DNA of 36,363 nucleotides, from assembly GCA_031291415.1 (NCBI GenBank), contig JARLJB010000246.1, positions 1 through 36,363 on the forward strand. Direction: 5' to 3'. This DNA comes from Telmatospirillum sp. (GTDB lineage Bacteria; Pseudomonadota; Alphaproteobacteria; Rhodospirillales; Magnetospirillaceae). Positions 26,084 through 34,606 of the stretch are shown piece by piece (position 1 is the first letter of the stretch; each line of letters starts with the position of its first letter). Under the pieces are notes generated by a model. That model was given only the letters and a program-made list of their open reading frames with translations, searched no databases and was not told the DNA's origin. Position numbers and translations under genes: made by a program.

Positions 26084-27244
26084 TTATCCGGCCACGGCGC
26101 GAATCAGTTTCATCACGTCTTCCGGCGCGGGCTGGCGCGGATTGGTCGCCGTGCAGCTATCGGCCAGAGTGGTTTGCACAAGGTCCTGTTCAGAGCGGGC
26201 GTACTCGTCCATGTCGACGCCAAGGGCCCGCAGTGTCGGCGGAATGCCCAGCCGTCCGTTCAGGCCGGCCAGCGCACGCGCCAGAGTCTTGACGCCGGCC
26301 CGGACCGAGGGACTTTCCAGGCCAAGACGACGGGCCATCTCCGCATACCGTTTGGCGGCCGGCAGAGGGGTGGCAAAGTCGCCGCACGTACCCGCGTTGT
26401 ATTCAACCACCAGCGGCAACAGCATGGCGTTGATCCGGCCGTGAGAAATGTGCAGCCGGCCGCCGATGGCGTGGGCCAAACCGTGATTGAGTCCAAGTCC
26501 CGAGGAGTTGAAGGCCATGCCGGCCATGCATGAGGCGTGGTGCATCGCCTGGCGGGCCGCAAGATTGTCGCCATCGACGAAGGCCACCGGCAGATTCTCA
26601 AACGCCAGACAGAGGGCCTTTTCCGCAAAGGCATCGCTAAAGACGCTGGCCCCCTTGGACACATGGGCCTCCAGCGCGTGGGTGATCACGTCCATGCCGG
26701 TATCGGCCGTCACCTTCGCCGGCACGGTTCGCACCAGTTCGGGATCCAGCAACGCCACGTCCGGGATGATCTCGTCCGAACAGAGCGGGTGTTTGATGCC
26801 CCGGTCCGGCTCGGAAATAACGGCATAGGCCGTCACTTCGGAACCGGTGCCGCTGGTGGTGGGCACCGCGACCATGGTGATCCGTCTCGATGTGTCCATT
26901 TCCCGCAAGGTCGCCAGAATCGCCTTGGCCGCGTCGATGGACGATCCTCCGCCCAGGCCGATGATGACATCGGGCCGGAACGCCGCCATGAAACGCGTGC
27001 CTTTGACAATCTCGTCCAGCGGCGGCTCCGGCATGGCCTCGCCGCACACCGCCACCTCGCACTCGGGAAGCTTGGATCGGATCAGGTCCACAACGCCCGA
27101 ATTGGCCATGAAGGCATCAGTGATGATACCCACCCGTTGCCCGCGGAAAGCTCCCAGGCGGTCGAGTGCGCAATCACCGAACACGACTTCCGTTTTCAGA
27201 AAGAAGCGTTGCATCCCGGTCATGACCACCTGTCCTTCACACAT
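26084..27244 (-). CDS. Iron-containing alcohol dehydrogenase (group III, PduQ/EutG-like)
   Basis: It reduces part of the aldehyde to alcohol (propionaldehyde to 1-propanol), regenerating NAD+ within the compartment. At 386 residues it is full length for Fe-ADH. The nucleotide-binding [11 protein letters not shown] lies at about residue 98. Metal ligands are visible in [20 protein letters not shown] and in [28 protein letters not shown]. The C-terminus ends in [17 protein letters not shown], as is usual for the family. GAGGAG precedes the start. It follows the glycyl radical enzyme gene after a 159-bp spacer with a strong hairpin. Confidence 0.92.
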   Translation of the reverse strand: MCEGQVVMTGMQRFFLKTEVVFGDCALDRLGAFRGQRVGIITDAFMANSGVVDLIRSKLPECEVAVCGEAMPEPPLDEIVKGTRFMAAFRPDVIIGLGGGSSIDAAKAILATLREMDTSRRITMVAVPTTSGTGSEVTAYAVISEPDRGIKHPLCSDEIIPDVALLDPELVRTVPAKVTADTGMDVITHALEAHVSKGASVFSDAFAEKALCLAFENLPVAFVDGDNLAARQAMHHASCMAGMAFNSSGLGLNHGLAHAIGGRLHISHGRINAMLLPLVVEYNAGTCGDFATPLPAAKRYAEMARRLGLESPSVRAGVKTLARALAGLNGRLGIPPTLRALGVDMDEYARSEQDLVQTTLADSCTATNPRQPAPEDVMKLIRAVAG

Positions 27245-27270
27245 CGTCTCCTCTTTGGTCCGTCGCCCGC

Positions 27271-27307
27271 CCCGCCTGGGAGGACGATTGCTCCCCTTCC
27301 AGGCGGG
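27271..27307 (-). terminator. Hairpin in the spacer between the dehydratase and alcohol dehydrogenase genes
   Basis: A 9-bp GC stem (27271-27279 with 27299-27307) with a ~19-base loop lies in the 159-bp spacer. A smaller CTGGTG/CACCAG palindrome is at 27344-27359. No long U tract follows on the minus strand, so partial attenuation or RNA stabilisation of the upstream message is more likely than full termination. This would raise dehydratase output relative to the genes downstream. Confidence 0.4.
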
Positions 27308-27403
27308 CGGCTTTGGTCCTTTGTTGGTGGAGCCGGATTTTCCCTGGTGTAATCACCAGACGATTCCACTGGGAAACCGGCCCCGCCTTGCCTTGCTCGT
27401 GGT

Positions 27404-29950
27404 TCAGAACGTCTGTTCCGTACGGCTGATGATGTCGTCCTGGACTTCCTTGGCCAGAACAACCCACTGGGCGCTGTAACCGGCGACGCGCACGACCAGA
27501 TCCCTATGCTTTTCAGGCTCACGCTGGGCATCCAGAAGCGTCTGTTTGTCGACGACGTTGAACTGGACATGCATGCCCTTGTGGTCGAAGTAACTGCGGA
27601 CCAGTGACGCGAAGTTTTGCAGACCGGTGTCGCCAGCCAGGGCGGACGGCAAGAACTTCTGGTTGTAAAGCGTGCCGTTCGAAGCAATGAAGTGGTCGAG
27701 CTTGGCCACCGAATTGGCCGCCGCGGTCGGTCCGTTGGTGTCCTTGCCCTGGCGCGGGGAAACGCCGTCGGCCAGCGGAGCCTTGGCCAACCGCCCATCG
27801 GGCAATGCGGCCACGTCCTTGCCGAACAGCACGTTGGCTGATACCGGATAAATGCCGGCCTGGAACTGGCCACCGCGGGGATTCTTGTACTTTTCCACCT
27901 CGCGGCAGTAGATCAGGGCGCACTCGCGGGCCACCATGTCGACTTCATCGATGTCGTTGCCGAAGGCCGGGCTTCTTTCGAGCAGGCGGCGAACCGCGTC
28001 ATAGCTCGAGGATGTTCCGACGGGCGCCGGCCCCGTCTGGTCGGACAGGGTGCGATAGACCTCGTCCTTCAGTGCCGACACGTCCATGGAATTGGACCGG
28101 CTGAGGACCTTCTTGACCGCCGCGTAGACCTGATCCTCGGTCAGATCGCCGCTGACGGAGGCCGAAGCCGCCGCACCGCCGATGGGCTGACCGAAGTTGG
28201 CGTCCAGAGCCTGTTTCAGCTCCTCAAGCGTGATCTTCTTGTCTTCGAAAACCTGCTTCTGGATGGCGTAGACGGAATCGCCCGTGTCGGCGATGCCGAA
28301 GGCCTGCGGACCGGTGAAATTGTAGATGGCGCCGCCTTCCTGCAGGGATTTGCCCCGGCCGATACAGTCCTCGACCAGCGCCGACAGGAACGGCAAGGGG
28401 CAGCGTTCCCCATGGGCAATATCCACGCAGTTGTCGGCTTCCGCCAAGTAGTGCACGAAATATTCCATCTGCTTGCGGAAGGCAGTGTAGAAGTCGTCCA
28501 TGCTATGAAAGCTTGTCAACTCGCCGGTCACCGGCCCCAGTTGATTGTTGCCGACCCGACCGTTGTTCAGCGTGATTTCGAGAACCTTGGCCACGTTGAA
28601 GAAGGCGGCGTCGTGCCAACCCTCGGTCTTGTGAATGGACTGAGGTTCCACGCAACCGACGATGCCGTAATTGCGCGCGTCCCGCAGGGAGACGCCACGA
28701 TTCTGCAGCGCCGGAACGATGACTTCGTCATTGTACATGGCCGGCACGCCCAGTCCCAACCGGACAACTTCGCAGGCGCGGTACAGGAATTCATCGGGCG
28801 AGCCCTGCCACACGCGAATTGAGAAGGATGGCGCAGGCAGACGGACATGGGCGGTGGCGTCCATGCACATGTAGGAAACTTCGTTGGTCGCGTCCAATCC
28901 GTCTTCGGTCTGGCCGCCAACGCACAAGTTCTGGAACACGGCATACCCGGCGAAAGCCTGATCGGAGACTTCGTCGCGGGTCTTGTTCACGTCGTTGAGC
29001 TTGATCCAGATGCAATCGATCAGTTCTTGCGCGAATTCCTTGGTGATACTTTTGTCGGCCGCAAGGTAGGGATACATGTATTGATCGAAGCGGCCGGGAG
29101 AGATCGAATGACCACTCGATTCGATCTGCAGCATGCTCTGGATGAACCAGAATGTCTGGCAGGCCTCATAGAAATTCGTCGCACCATATTCCGGGACGCG
29201 CGTGCAATTCTTGGCGATTTGCAGCAACTCGGCCTTGCGCGTCGGATTGGCTTCCGTCTGCGCCATTTCCTGAGCCTTGGCGGCATAGCGGTGCGCAAAG
29301 TTGATGGCCGCGTTATAGGAAATGATGACGGCGCTGTAGAACTGCTGTTTCTTGATGTATTCGGGTTCCGTCCGATCCATCTTCGCCATGGCCTGAACGA
29401 CCTCGGCGATAATGCCGCGGAAACCGACCTTCATCACCTTGCCGTAATCGACGCAAACGTGGCCGACGCCGCCATAGAAGTAGTTCCCCACCGTAAACAC
29501 GCCGGAGGCCATGCAATCCTTGGCTTCCTGCGACATATAGGACGAGGCGAGATCGCTGGTGGTCCGGCCTGGCCAATAGAGGAACGCTTCGTGAAGTTCC
29601 GCCGCCGTTTCCTTGGGAATTTCGAACGGGTCAGCCATACGGGTGGACATCGTTTCGAATTCTTTTTCCACCCAGTCAAAGGAGAATTCCGGGCAGATTT
29701 CCGTGGAGCGCGGGTGTTTGGTGATGGCTCCGACGACCAGTTCGTCGTTGCGGATGGTCACCGGAAGGTTGTTGAAAATCTTTTCGACGGCTTTGGCCCG
29801 CCGCAGAATGTAGGGAAGCCCTTCGGTCTCCTTGTAGGCCTCGGTCACCAGCAGGGCCCGTTCCGACTCCACATAGGGCCTGGCATTCAGAATTTCGCTT
29901 TTAAGCCGTTTGACCCGTTCGGTCGGTTGAGAAAAACCCTTCTCAATCAT
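27404..29950 (-). CDS. Glycyl radical diol dehydratase (B12-independent 1,2-propanediol/glycerol dehydratase) with internal insertion
   Basis: This signature enzyme (848 residues) dehydrates the diol to an aldehyde. The thiyl cysteine is Cys433 in GCVEPQ with Glu435, and the glycyl radical is Gly824 in VRVAGYSAQW. His164 (GVGHVCVDY), His281/Ser282 (SGHSISPGRFDQY) and Asp447 (EGWHD) fall at the same positions as the diol-binding residues I recall for Clostridium butyricum glycerol dehydratase (His164, His281, Ser282, Cys433, Glu435, Asp447, Gly763). The shift from 763 to 824 reflects an insertion at about residues 586-649. It is Gly/Ala/Ser-rich and holds two amphipathic helices (EDQVYAAVKKVLSRS, VSALKDEVYRTLSDQ), resembling an internal encapsulation peptide. 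The start at 29950 has GGAGG five bases upstream. 1,2-Propanediol is favoured by locus context; glycerol remains possible. Confidence 0.93.
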   Translation of the reverse strand: MIEKGFSQPTERVKRLKSEILNARPYVESERALLVTEAYKETEGLPYILRRAKAVEKIFNNLPVTIRNDELVVGAITKHPRSTEICPEFSFDWVEKEFETMSTRMADPFEIPKETAAELHEAFLYWPGRTTSDLASSYMSQEAKDCMASGVFTVGNYFYGGVGHVCVDYGKVMKVGFRGIIAEVVQAMAKMDRTEPEYIKKQQFYSAVIISYNAAINFAHRYAAKAQEMAQTEANPTRKAELLQIAKNCTRVPEYGATNFYEACQTFWFIQSMLQIESSGHSISPGRFDQYMYPYLAADKSITKEFAQELIDCIWIKLNDVNKTRDEVSDQAFAGYAVFQNLCVGGQTEDGLDATNEVSYMCMDATAHVRLPAPSFSIRVWQGSPDEFLYRACEVVRLGLGVPAMYNDEVIVPALQNRGVSLRDARNYGIVGCVEPQSIHKTEGWHDAAFFNVAKVLEITLNNGRVGNNQLGPVTGELTSFHSMDDFYTAFRKQMEYFVHYLAEADNCVDIAHGERCPLPFLSALVEDCIGRGKSLQEGGAIYNFTGPQAFGIADTGDSVYAIQKQVFEDKKITLEELKQALDANFGQPIGGAAASASVSGDLTEDQVYAAVKKVLSRSNSMDVSALKDEVYRTLSDQTGPAPVGTSSSYDAVRRLLERSPAFGNDIDEVDMVARECALIYCREVEKYKNPRGGQFQAGIYPVSANVLFGKDVAALPDGRLAKAPLADGVSPRQGKDTNGPTAAANSVAKLDHFIASNGTLYNQKFLPSALAGDTGLQNFASLVRSYFDHKGMHVQFNVVDKQTLLDAQREPEKHRDLVVRVAGYSAQWVVLAKEVQDDIISRTEQTF

Positions 29951-30047
29951 GACATCCTCCCATGACATCTGACATCTGACATCCTCCTCATTAGAATTTT
30001 CGGGATCCTCCGTCGGCGGCCGCGATCGAGAGTGCCGGGGAGCCCTG

Positions 30048-30623
30048 TCAGTAAAGAACGCTCACGCCCAGCAGGCGGACGAAATCGCGTAGAATGGCCG
30101 GATGCCCCGGCCAGGCCGGTGACGTCGCCAAATTTCCATCGACGACGGAGTCCTCCGGTTTGACCTCGACATAGGTTCCACCGGCCATTTCAACCTCTGG
30201 CCGGACGGCCGGATATGCTGTCAACCGCCGGCCTCGCACCACATCGGCGGCGGTCAGGATCTGCACGCCATGGCAGATCGCCGCCACTGGCAGAGACCGC
30301 CCCATGAAATAGCGCGTGAGATGCAGAACGCTGGCGTCCAGCCGCAGATATTCCGGCGCTCGGCCGCCCGTCAGATAGAGCCCCGCGTAGTTATCCAGAT
30401 CGACATCCGCGAACGAAGCAGTCAGCCGGAACAGATGTCCCGGTTTTTCCGTGTAGGTCTGATCGCCCTCGAAATCGTGGATGGCTGTCTTAAGGAAATC
30501 TCCGGCCTTTTTACCGGGACAGACCACATCGACTTGCAATCCAAGCATTCCCAGCGCCTGATACGGAACTATTACTTCATAGTCTTCCGAAAAATCACCC
30601 GCCAGCATCAGGATCTGCTTCAT
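30048..30623 (-). CDS. DJ-1/PfpI family protein, first gene of the GRM operon
   Basis: This 191-residue protein is a single class I glutamine-amidotransferase-like domain of the DJ-1/PfpI family. The nucleophile elbow AAICHG places the cysteine at residue 117, and the conserved acidic residue is Glu16 in DYE. Family members include proteases, glyoxalase III-type and deglycase-type enzymes acting on reactive aldehydes, and stress proteins. It is first behind promoter B, 97 bp before the dehydratase. Scavenging reactive aldehyde such as methylglyoxal, or protecting proteins from leaked propionaldehyde, would fit, but this is inference. I know of no firm assignment of this family to microcompartments. 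Confidence 0.85.
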   Translation of the reverse strand: MKQILMLAGDFSEDYEVIVPYQALGMLGLQVDVVCPGKKAGDFLKTAIHDFEGDQTYTEKPGHLFRLTASFADVDLDNYAGLYLTGGRAPEYLRLDASVLHLTRYFMGRSLPVAAICHGVQILTAADVVRGRRLTAYPAVRPEVEMAGGTYVEVKPEDSVVDGNLATSPAWPGHPAILRDFVRLLGVSVLY

Positions 30624-30667
30624 GGCCGGCCCGTTTCCTTATTATTTCTCTTATAAGCTTATTACAA

Positions 30668-30763
30668 ATAGTAACCGCTATGTATATTGTCGGTCAATAA
30701 GACAGAATTGTCCTTTATTGGTAAAATATTGTCATGACCGCCATGAATTGGTAAAAATTTGTC
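30668..30763 (-). promoter_or_regulatory. Promoter B with direct repeats on a 21-bp grid (main GRM operon)
   Basis: Read on the minus strand: GACAAATTTTTACC (30763-30750), GACAATATTTTACC (30733-30720) and GACAATTCTGTC (30712-30701). The last two start 21 bp apart; the first lies 30 bp further out. The -35 box TTGACC (30697-30692), an 18-bp spacer and a -10 TACTAT (30673-30668) follow. The distance from proximal repeat to -35 box and the spacer length are identical to promoter A. A weaker GACAATATAC at 30691 continues the 21-bp grid into the spacer. The leader to the DJ-1/PfpI start is about 40 bases. Control by the PocR kinase/AraC regulator pair is inferred. Confidence 0.78.
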
Positions 30764-30840
30764 CTGCCGAGAGTGCCGATTCGCAACCATCGGTATCCTA
30801 GGAAAAATTATCCCGACCAAACGCCGTAATTCCTCTCTAT

Positions 30841-30900
30841 CGCAATTTAGAACGCGTCAATTTCGTCTCTCGTAATTTAGAATTCGTCAATTTTTACTAA
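30841..30900. repeat. Two tandem 30-bp AT-rich repeats
   Basis: CGCAATTTAGAACGCGTCAA at 30841 recurs as CGTAATTTAGAATTCGTCAA at 30871, an exact 30-bp period with three mismatches in 20. They lie upstream of promoter B and downstream of nothing coding. They could be a second regulator site or a remnant of an insertion-sequence end. Between them and 31059 I see no supported gene, only the presumed promoter of the histidine phosphatase gene. Confidence 0.5.
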
Positions 30901-31059
30901 CGCATGCCGCACGACAGGAAAACGATGTCATGGGTGGTGCGATGGTTCCCGGCGTGATGGAGTGCCTCTCCTCGCGACACTGCTTCGTAAATCGCGCCGG
31001 ATGGTCTAGGCTGCCTCCGGAATCGGAACCATCCATCAGAACTTTGCCGGATAACCTCC

Positions 31060-31638
31060 ATGAGCATTTATCTCGTCCGCCACGGGGAATCCGCGGCCAA
31101 CTGCGAAAGCCTGCTGAGCGGCGTCACCGATCACCCACTGACCGATCGTGGACGCCTGCAGGCCCGCGCCGCCGGCGCCCAGCTTCGCGGGATCGCGTTT
31201 CACCGGGTTTTCACCTCGAAGCTGAGCCGCGCCATGGAGACTTGCGACCTTCTGCTGGCCGCGTCCGGCGCCACCGTTCCCCGTATCGAGCGATTCGAGG
31301 AACTGAACGAACGCAATTTCGGTCGGCTGGAAGGCGCACGCTACGAACCGCCAGAGACATTGAGCGAGGATGATCCGCGTCGCCGCACTTTCCTCGACAT
31401 CGATTTTCGCCCGCCCGATGGCGAGTCCGTGCGCGATACGCATGAACGCGCCTGGGCTTTCTTCCAGTCGACCTTGCTGCCGGCCGCCACCGACAAGGAC
31501 ATCCTGGTGGTCAGCCACGGCAATGTGCTGCGTGCCCTGATCGCCCACTGGTTGGAATGGCCGATCGACTTGTCGAGGAATCTGTCCTTGTCCAACTGCC
31601 AGGTGACGCGGTTGCGAACGGACGAGATTAGTCGTTGA
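31060..31638 (+). CDS. Histidine phosphatase family protein (phosphoglycerate mutase-like)
   Basis: This 192-residue branch-1 histidine phosphatase has the catalytic LVRHGES motif (His8), the TSKLSRAMETC arginine region, the acid residue in ELNERNFGRLEG, and the second histidine in VVSHGNVLRAL. Fingerprints fit either a cofactor-dependent phosphoglycerate mutase or a broad-specificity phosphatase (CobC/GpmB-like). The short length favours a phosphatase. No cobalamin genes are nearby to suggest CobC. Its stop overlaps the TPR gene start (TGATG), so the two are cotranscribed. It is divergent from the GRM operon. Confidence 0.85.
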   Translation: MSIYLVRHGESAANCESLLSGVTDHPLTDRGRLQARAAGAQLRGIAFHRVFTSKLSRAMETCDLLLAASGATVPRIERFEELNERNFGRLEGARYEPPETLSEDDPRRRTFLDIDFRPPDGESVRDTHERAWAFFQSTLLPAATDKDILVVSHGNVLRALIAHWLEWPIDLSRNLSLSNCQVTRLRTDEISR

Positions 31639-32135
31639 TGCAAGACGAGGAATGGCTGTCACGCCGGTATTACGGGGGCGACCTGCCGATTGAGGCCGAG
31701 CGCGCCCTGCATGAGGCCGCCCTCGATTTTTCCAACGAGAGCCTGGCTGAACAGCATGTCCACCGCGCCTTGCAATTGGCGCCCGGGCATCTCGCCGTTT
31801 TGATCGGCGCCTACAAATTCTATTTTTACCACCATCGTCTGACCGAGGCTCTGCCTTACGCCGAAGCCTGCCTGGCGGAAGCCGGGCGCCGGCTCGCCCT
31901 GCCCGCCGACTGGCGCGCCGTCCGCCCATCGCAGGCCGACTTCGCGTCCCTCGAGGGATGGCCGCGTTTGTTCCTGTTCTCGCTGGTGGCCCTGGGTTAT
32001 CTGCTGCTGCGCCTGGGTCGCGTGGCCGAAGGCGAGGAAGCCTTGACGCAGGTGGTCGCCCTCGATCCCGGCGACCGGTTAGGCGCTCGCGCCCTGCTGA
32101 CGGTCGTGCATGGAGCGGGATCGGACGACGACTGA
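31638..32135 (+). CDS. TPR-repeat protein of unknown function
   Basis: This 165-residue protein appears all-helical. An N-terminal TPR pair (ALHEAALDFSNESLAEQHVHRALQLAPGH) is followed by AVLIGAYKFYFYHHRLTEALPYAEACL and a C-terminal unit with LGYLLLRLGRVAEGEEALTQVVALDPGDR. The aromatic segment WPRLFLFSLVALGYLLLRL is hydrophobic but fits a TPR helix better than a membrane span. The start ATG overlaps the upstream stop, so it is coupled to the histidine phosphatase gene. I do not recognise a specific function; it is probably a protein-binding partner. The following 199 bp (32136-32334) hold no gene that I can support. Confidence 0.75.
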   Translation: MQDEEWLSRRYYGGDLPIEAERALHEAALDFSNESLAEQHVHRALQLAPGHLAVLIGAYKFYFYHHRLTEALPYAEACLAEAGRRLALPADWRAVRPSQADFASLEGWPRLFLFSLVALGYLLLRLGRVAEGEEALTQVVALDPGDRLGARALLTVVHGAGSDDD

Positions 32136-32334
32136 TACATGGCGTAATCGGTGAGCGGGACCGGTTACAGCGCCAACATGCCCCTGCTGTTGCGCGCATT
32201 GCTTTGATCCCGCCTTCTGGCCGTGGCCCCGTCAGTGCTTCCAGGCATACCCAAGACAACGGAGACGCTTCGTGGCATAAGAGGCCGCCCGGTGCGCTTG
32301 GCGAGGCGCCCGATAAACTGCTTGGGATTATGAC

Positions 32335-33582
32335 GTGAGTAGCTTCAAACTGTTTTCCCCGCGCCGCGACCGGACGGCGGCCATGCCGTTCGTGATGCTG
32401 ACAGTGTTGATCGACATGGTCTCGATCGGCCTGATCATCCCCGTCCTGCCGGCCCTGGTCGGCAGCTTCACCGGATCGCAATCCGATCAAGCCTTTTGGT
32501 ACGGCGTCGTGGTGTTCGCCTTCGGGATCGCCAATTTCTTCGGTTCACCGATTCTCGGGGCACTGTCCGACGCCTATGGTCGCCGCCCCGTTCTTCTGCT
32601 TGGCTTTTGCGGACTGGGCCTCAATTTTTTCGCCACCGGGCTGGCCAATGCCTTGTGGGTACTGATCGCGATAAGACTGATCGGCGGTGCCCTGCAGGCC
32701 AATGCCGCCGTCGCCAACGCCTATGTCGCCGACATTACCCCACCGGAACAACGCGCCAAGCGATTCGGCATGCTGGGCGCCATGTTCGGCATCGGCTTCA
32801 TTATTGGGCCGGTGATGGGTGGATTACTGGGCGCCATCAGTCTGCAATTGCCGTTCTTCGTCGGCGGCAGCCTGGCAATGATCAACTTGCTCTACGGTTA
32901 TTTCGTTTTGCCCGAATCGCTTCCAGTCGAGCGTCGCCGCCCATTCCAGTGGAAGATGGCCAATCCGCTTGGGTCGCTACGCGCGCTGACGCAACTGCAG
33001 GGCATCGGCCTGTTGGTGGCGGTCGTTGCCTTGACCGGGCTGGCGCAGTTCATCCTTTACACCAGTTGGGTCCTCTACTCGACCTTCAAGTTCGGCTGGG
33101 GACCACAGGAAAACGGCTGGTCTTTGGCGGCAGTCGGCGTCATGTCGGTCATCGTTCAGGGATTTCTGCTGGGACGCATGCTCAAACATTTCAGTCCGCG
33201 GCGCCTGGCGGTTGCCGGGCTGGTGTCATCGACGATCGCCTATGCTGCGTGGGGTGCCGCCAGCCAGGGATGGATGATGTATGCGGTCATCTTCCTCAAT
33301 GTCCTGGGCTACACCGTGGCTACGGCGATCCAGAGCATCATCTCAAGCGCCGCCGATTCGCACAGCCAGGGGCGGACCTTGGGCGCGGTGAATTCCCTCA
33401 ACAGCCTGATGGCCGTCGTCGCCCCGATCTTCAGCGCGCCGCTGCTGGCGACGGTTTCACATTTGCCACAGGGCGATTGGCGCATCGGCGCGCCGTTCTA
33501 TTTTTGCATGCTGCTGCAAGGTGCGGCGCTGGTTTTGGCGTTCGTCCATTTCAGCAGGCAACGCTCTCGCGCCGGCGCATGA
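32335..33582 (+). CDS. MFS transporter, TetA/DHA1-like drug exporter
   Basis: This twelve-helix inner-membrane transporter has 415 residues. It has the DHA1 antiporter pattern: LIDMVSIGLIIPVLPALV in helix 1, the loop 2-3 signature GALSDAYGRRPVLLLG, and GPVMGGLLG in helix 5 (motif C, the antiporter signature). It is similar to TetA-type proteins, but antibiotic specificity cannot be inferred. The start is a GTG at 32335 with a weak ribosome site; a later ATG at residue 17 would leave helix 1 almost complete. It converges with the GNAT gene, leaving only three bases between stops. Confidence 0.88.
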   Translation: MSSFKLFSPRRDRTAAMPFVMLTVLIDMVSIGLIIPVLPALVGSFTGSQSDQAFWYGVVVFAFGIANFFGSPILGALSDAYGRRPVLLLGFCGLGLNFFATGLANALWVLIAIRLIGGALQANAAVANAYVADITPPEQRAKRFGMLGAMFGIGFIIGPVMGGLLGAISLQLPFFVGGSLAMINLLYGYFVLPESLPVERRRPFQWKMANPLGSLRALTQLQGIGLLVAVVALTGLAQFILYTSWVLYSTFKFGWGPQENGWSLAAVGVMSVIVQGFLLGRMLKHFSPRRLAVAGLVSSTIAYAAWGAASQGWMMYAVIFLNVLGYTVATAIQSIISSAADSHSQGRTLGAVNSLNSLMAVVAPIFSAPLLATVSHLPQGDWRIGAPFYFCMLLQGAALVLAFVHFSRQRSRAGA

Positions 33583-33585
33583 GGG

Positions 33586-34125
33586 CTACGCTTTGGGCGA
33601 AAGCGTCCGCATCATGACCACCGAGCAGACCTCGAACCCTTCCCGTTCAAAAAAGTCATGGGCGTGCCGGTTGCGGATGCCGCTCTCAAGGAAGACACGG
33701 GCGCAGCCGATCGCCTCGGCCTGGCGCGTCACCCAGTCGAGGACGAGCTTTCCCGCACCGGCATTGCGGCTTTGCGACGCCAAGACGATGTCTTCCAAGA
33801 CAGCGTAGGGAACGGCGGCATCGAAAAAAAACGACGCCATCCCCATGCCGATGAGATGATCAGCCGACCGAACCGTGAAAACCGGCTGCCTGTTTTCCGC
33901 CGTACCGGGGTGTCCCTTCGCCTGACGGATGCGTTCATCGATATCGCGCGCGACGATCGTTGCCAGTTCCGGGGTCCAGTGATCGGCGTCGCGGGCGCGG
34001 GAACCTTGCAATTCCGAATGGGAAATGTAGGCGGGCGTGACATTGTCGACGAAAAAACGTGCCAACTCAGGAGCCTCGCTGGGATCAAGGCACCATGATA
34101 CCCGAACGGCGGAATTGGTTCGCAT
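33586..34125 (-). CDS. GNAT family N-acetyltransferase
   Basis: This single GNAT domain of 179 residues probably acetylates an amine of a small molecule or protein with acetyl-CoA. The acetyl-CoA binding region is LEDIVLASQSRNAGAGKLVLDWV, followed by RVFLESGIRNRHAHDFFEREGFE, a classic C-terminal GNAT signature. The start at 34125 has AGGATG-type purines about 11 bases upstream. ATG at 34137, four codons earlier, is possible, but GAGG abuts it. The substrate is unknown. It ends three bases from the convergent MFS gene, with no terminator between. Confidence 0.85.
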   Translation of the reverse strand: MRTNSAVRVSWCLDPSEAPELARFFVDNVTPAYISHSELQGSRARDADHWTPELATIVARDIDERIRQAKGHPGTAENRQPVFTVRSADHLIGMGMASFFFDAAVPYAVLEDIVLASQSRNAGAGKLVLDWVTRQAEAIGCARVFLESGIRNRHAHDFFEREGFEVCSVVMMRTLSPKA

Positions 34126-34137
34126 TGCGGAAGTCAT

Positions 34138-34606
34138 CCTCGGACATGAGATCGCCCCATCGCAATATACGACCGATTTCCGTTCAGACGAACTCTGTTA
34201 ATCCTCTCCGTTTCGGTCGCTGAGCGACCTGTCGGGTGGCACTAGCGACAATATATCTACCGTCCTACGGAAAAATTCTCTGAGCAACTGTCAATACGAA
34301 CAACATTATGACAGTTTTTTTCGAGAAAAGAGAAGTGTATCTTCCTCAACTCTCCGAGCATCCATTCGTCAGAAACGAACTCGTCTTCGGACGAATCGGG
34401 CCACCATTTGACGACGGCCAACGCCAACAACCGACAGGCCCTGAGCATCGCCAGTTTCCACACAACACCCACGCGCGTTATGAACGACATTACATTAAGC
34501 CCCATCCAGTGCACCGATCTCTCGTCAAGACTAGATGCCACGCGACAGGTTTACGCTTCGAGCCAACACGGCGATATCCCCATTTGGGGACTGTGTCTGA
34601 TGGTAT
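34138..34606. other. Intergenic region without a supported gene
   Basis: This ~470-bp stretch lies between the GNAT start and the end of the LysE reading frame. Part of it (34240-34350) is AT-rich compared with its surroundings. A 94-codon open frame on the minus strand (34257-34541) and longer ones on the plus strand exist, but none has a good ribosome site or recognisable domain. The minus-strand frame contains a Trp/Leu-rich stretch without a clear family. The region may hold degraded or recently acquired DNA. Confidence 0.4.

Noticed and set aside
27404-29950. Dehydratase as choline trimethylamine-lyase (CutC) or pyruvate formate-lyase
   Set aside because: The substrate-site residues match glycerol dehydratase positions, the N-terminal CutC-type extension is absent and the active cysteine is single (GCVEPQ) rather than the Cys-Cys pair of formate lyase.
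31060-31638. Histidine phosphatase as CobC (alpha-ribazole phosphatase)
   Set aside because: The family fingerprint is not specific enough, and no other cobalamin gene is in the window.
34257-34541. A 94-codon minus-strand frame as a real small gene
   Set aside because: No ribosome site, no recognisable domain and atypical composition; kept only as part of the unassigned intergenic region.
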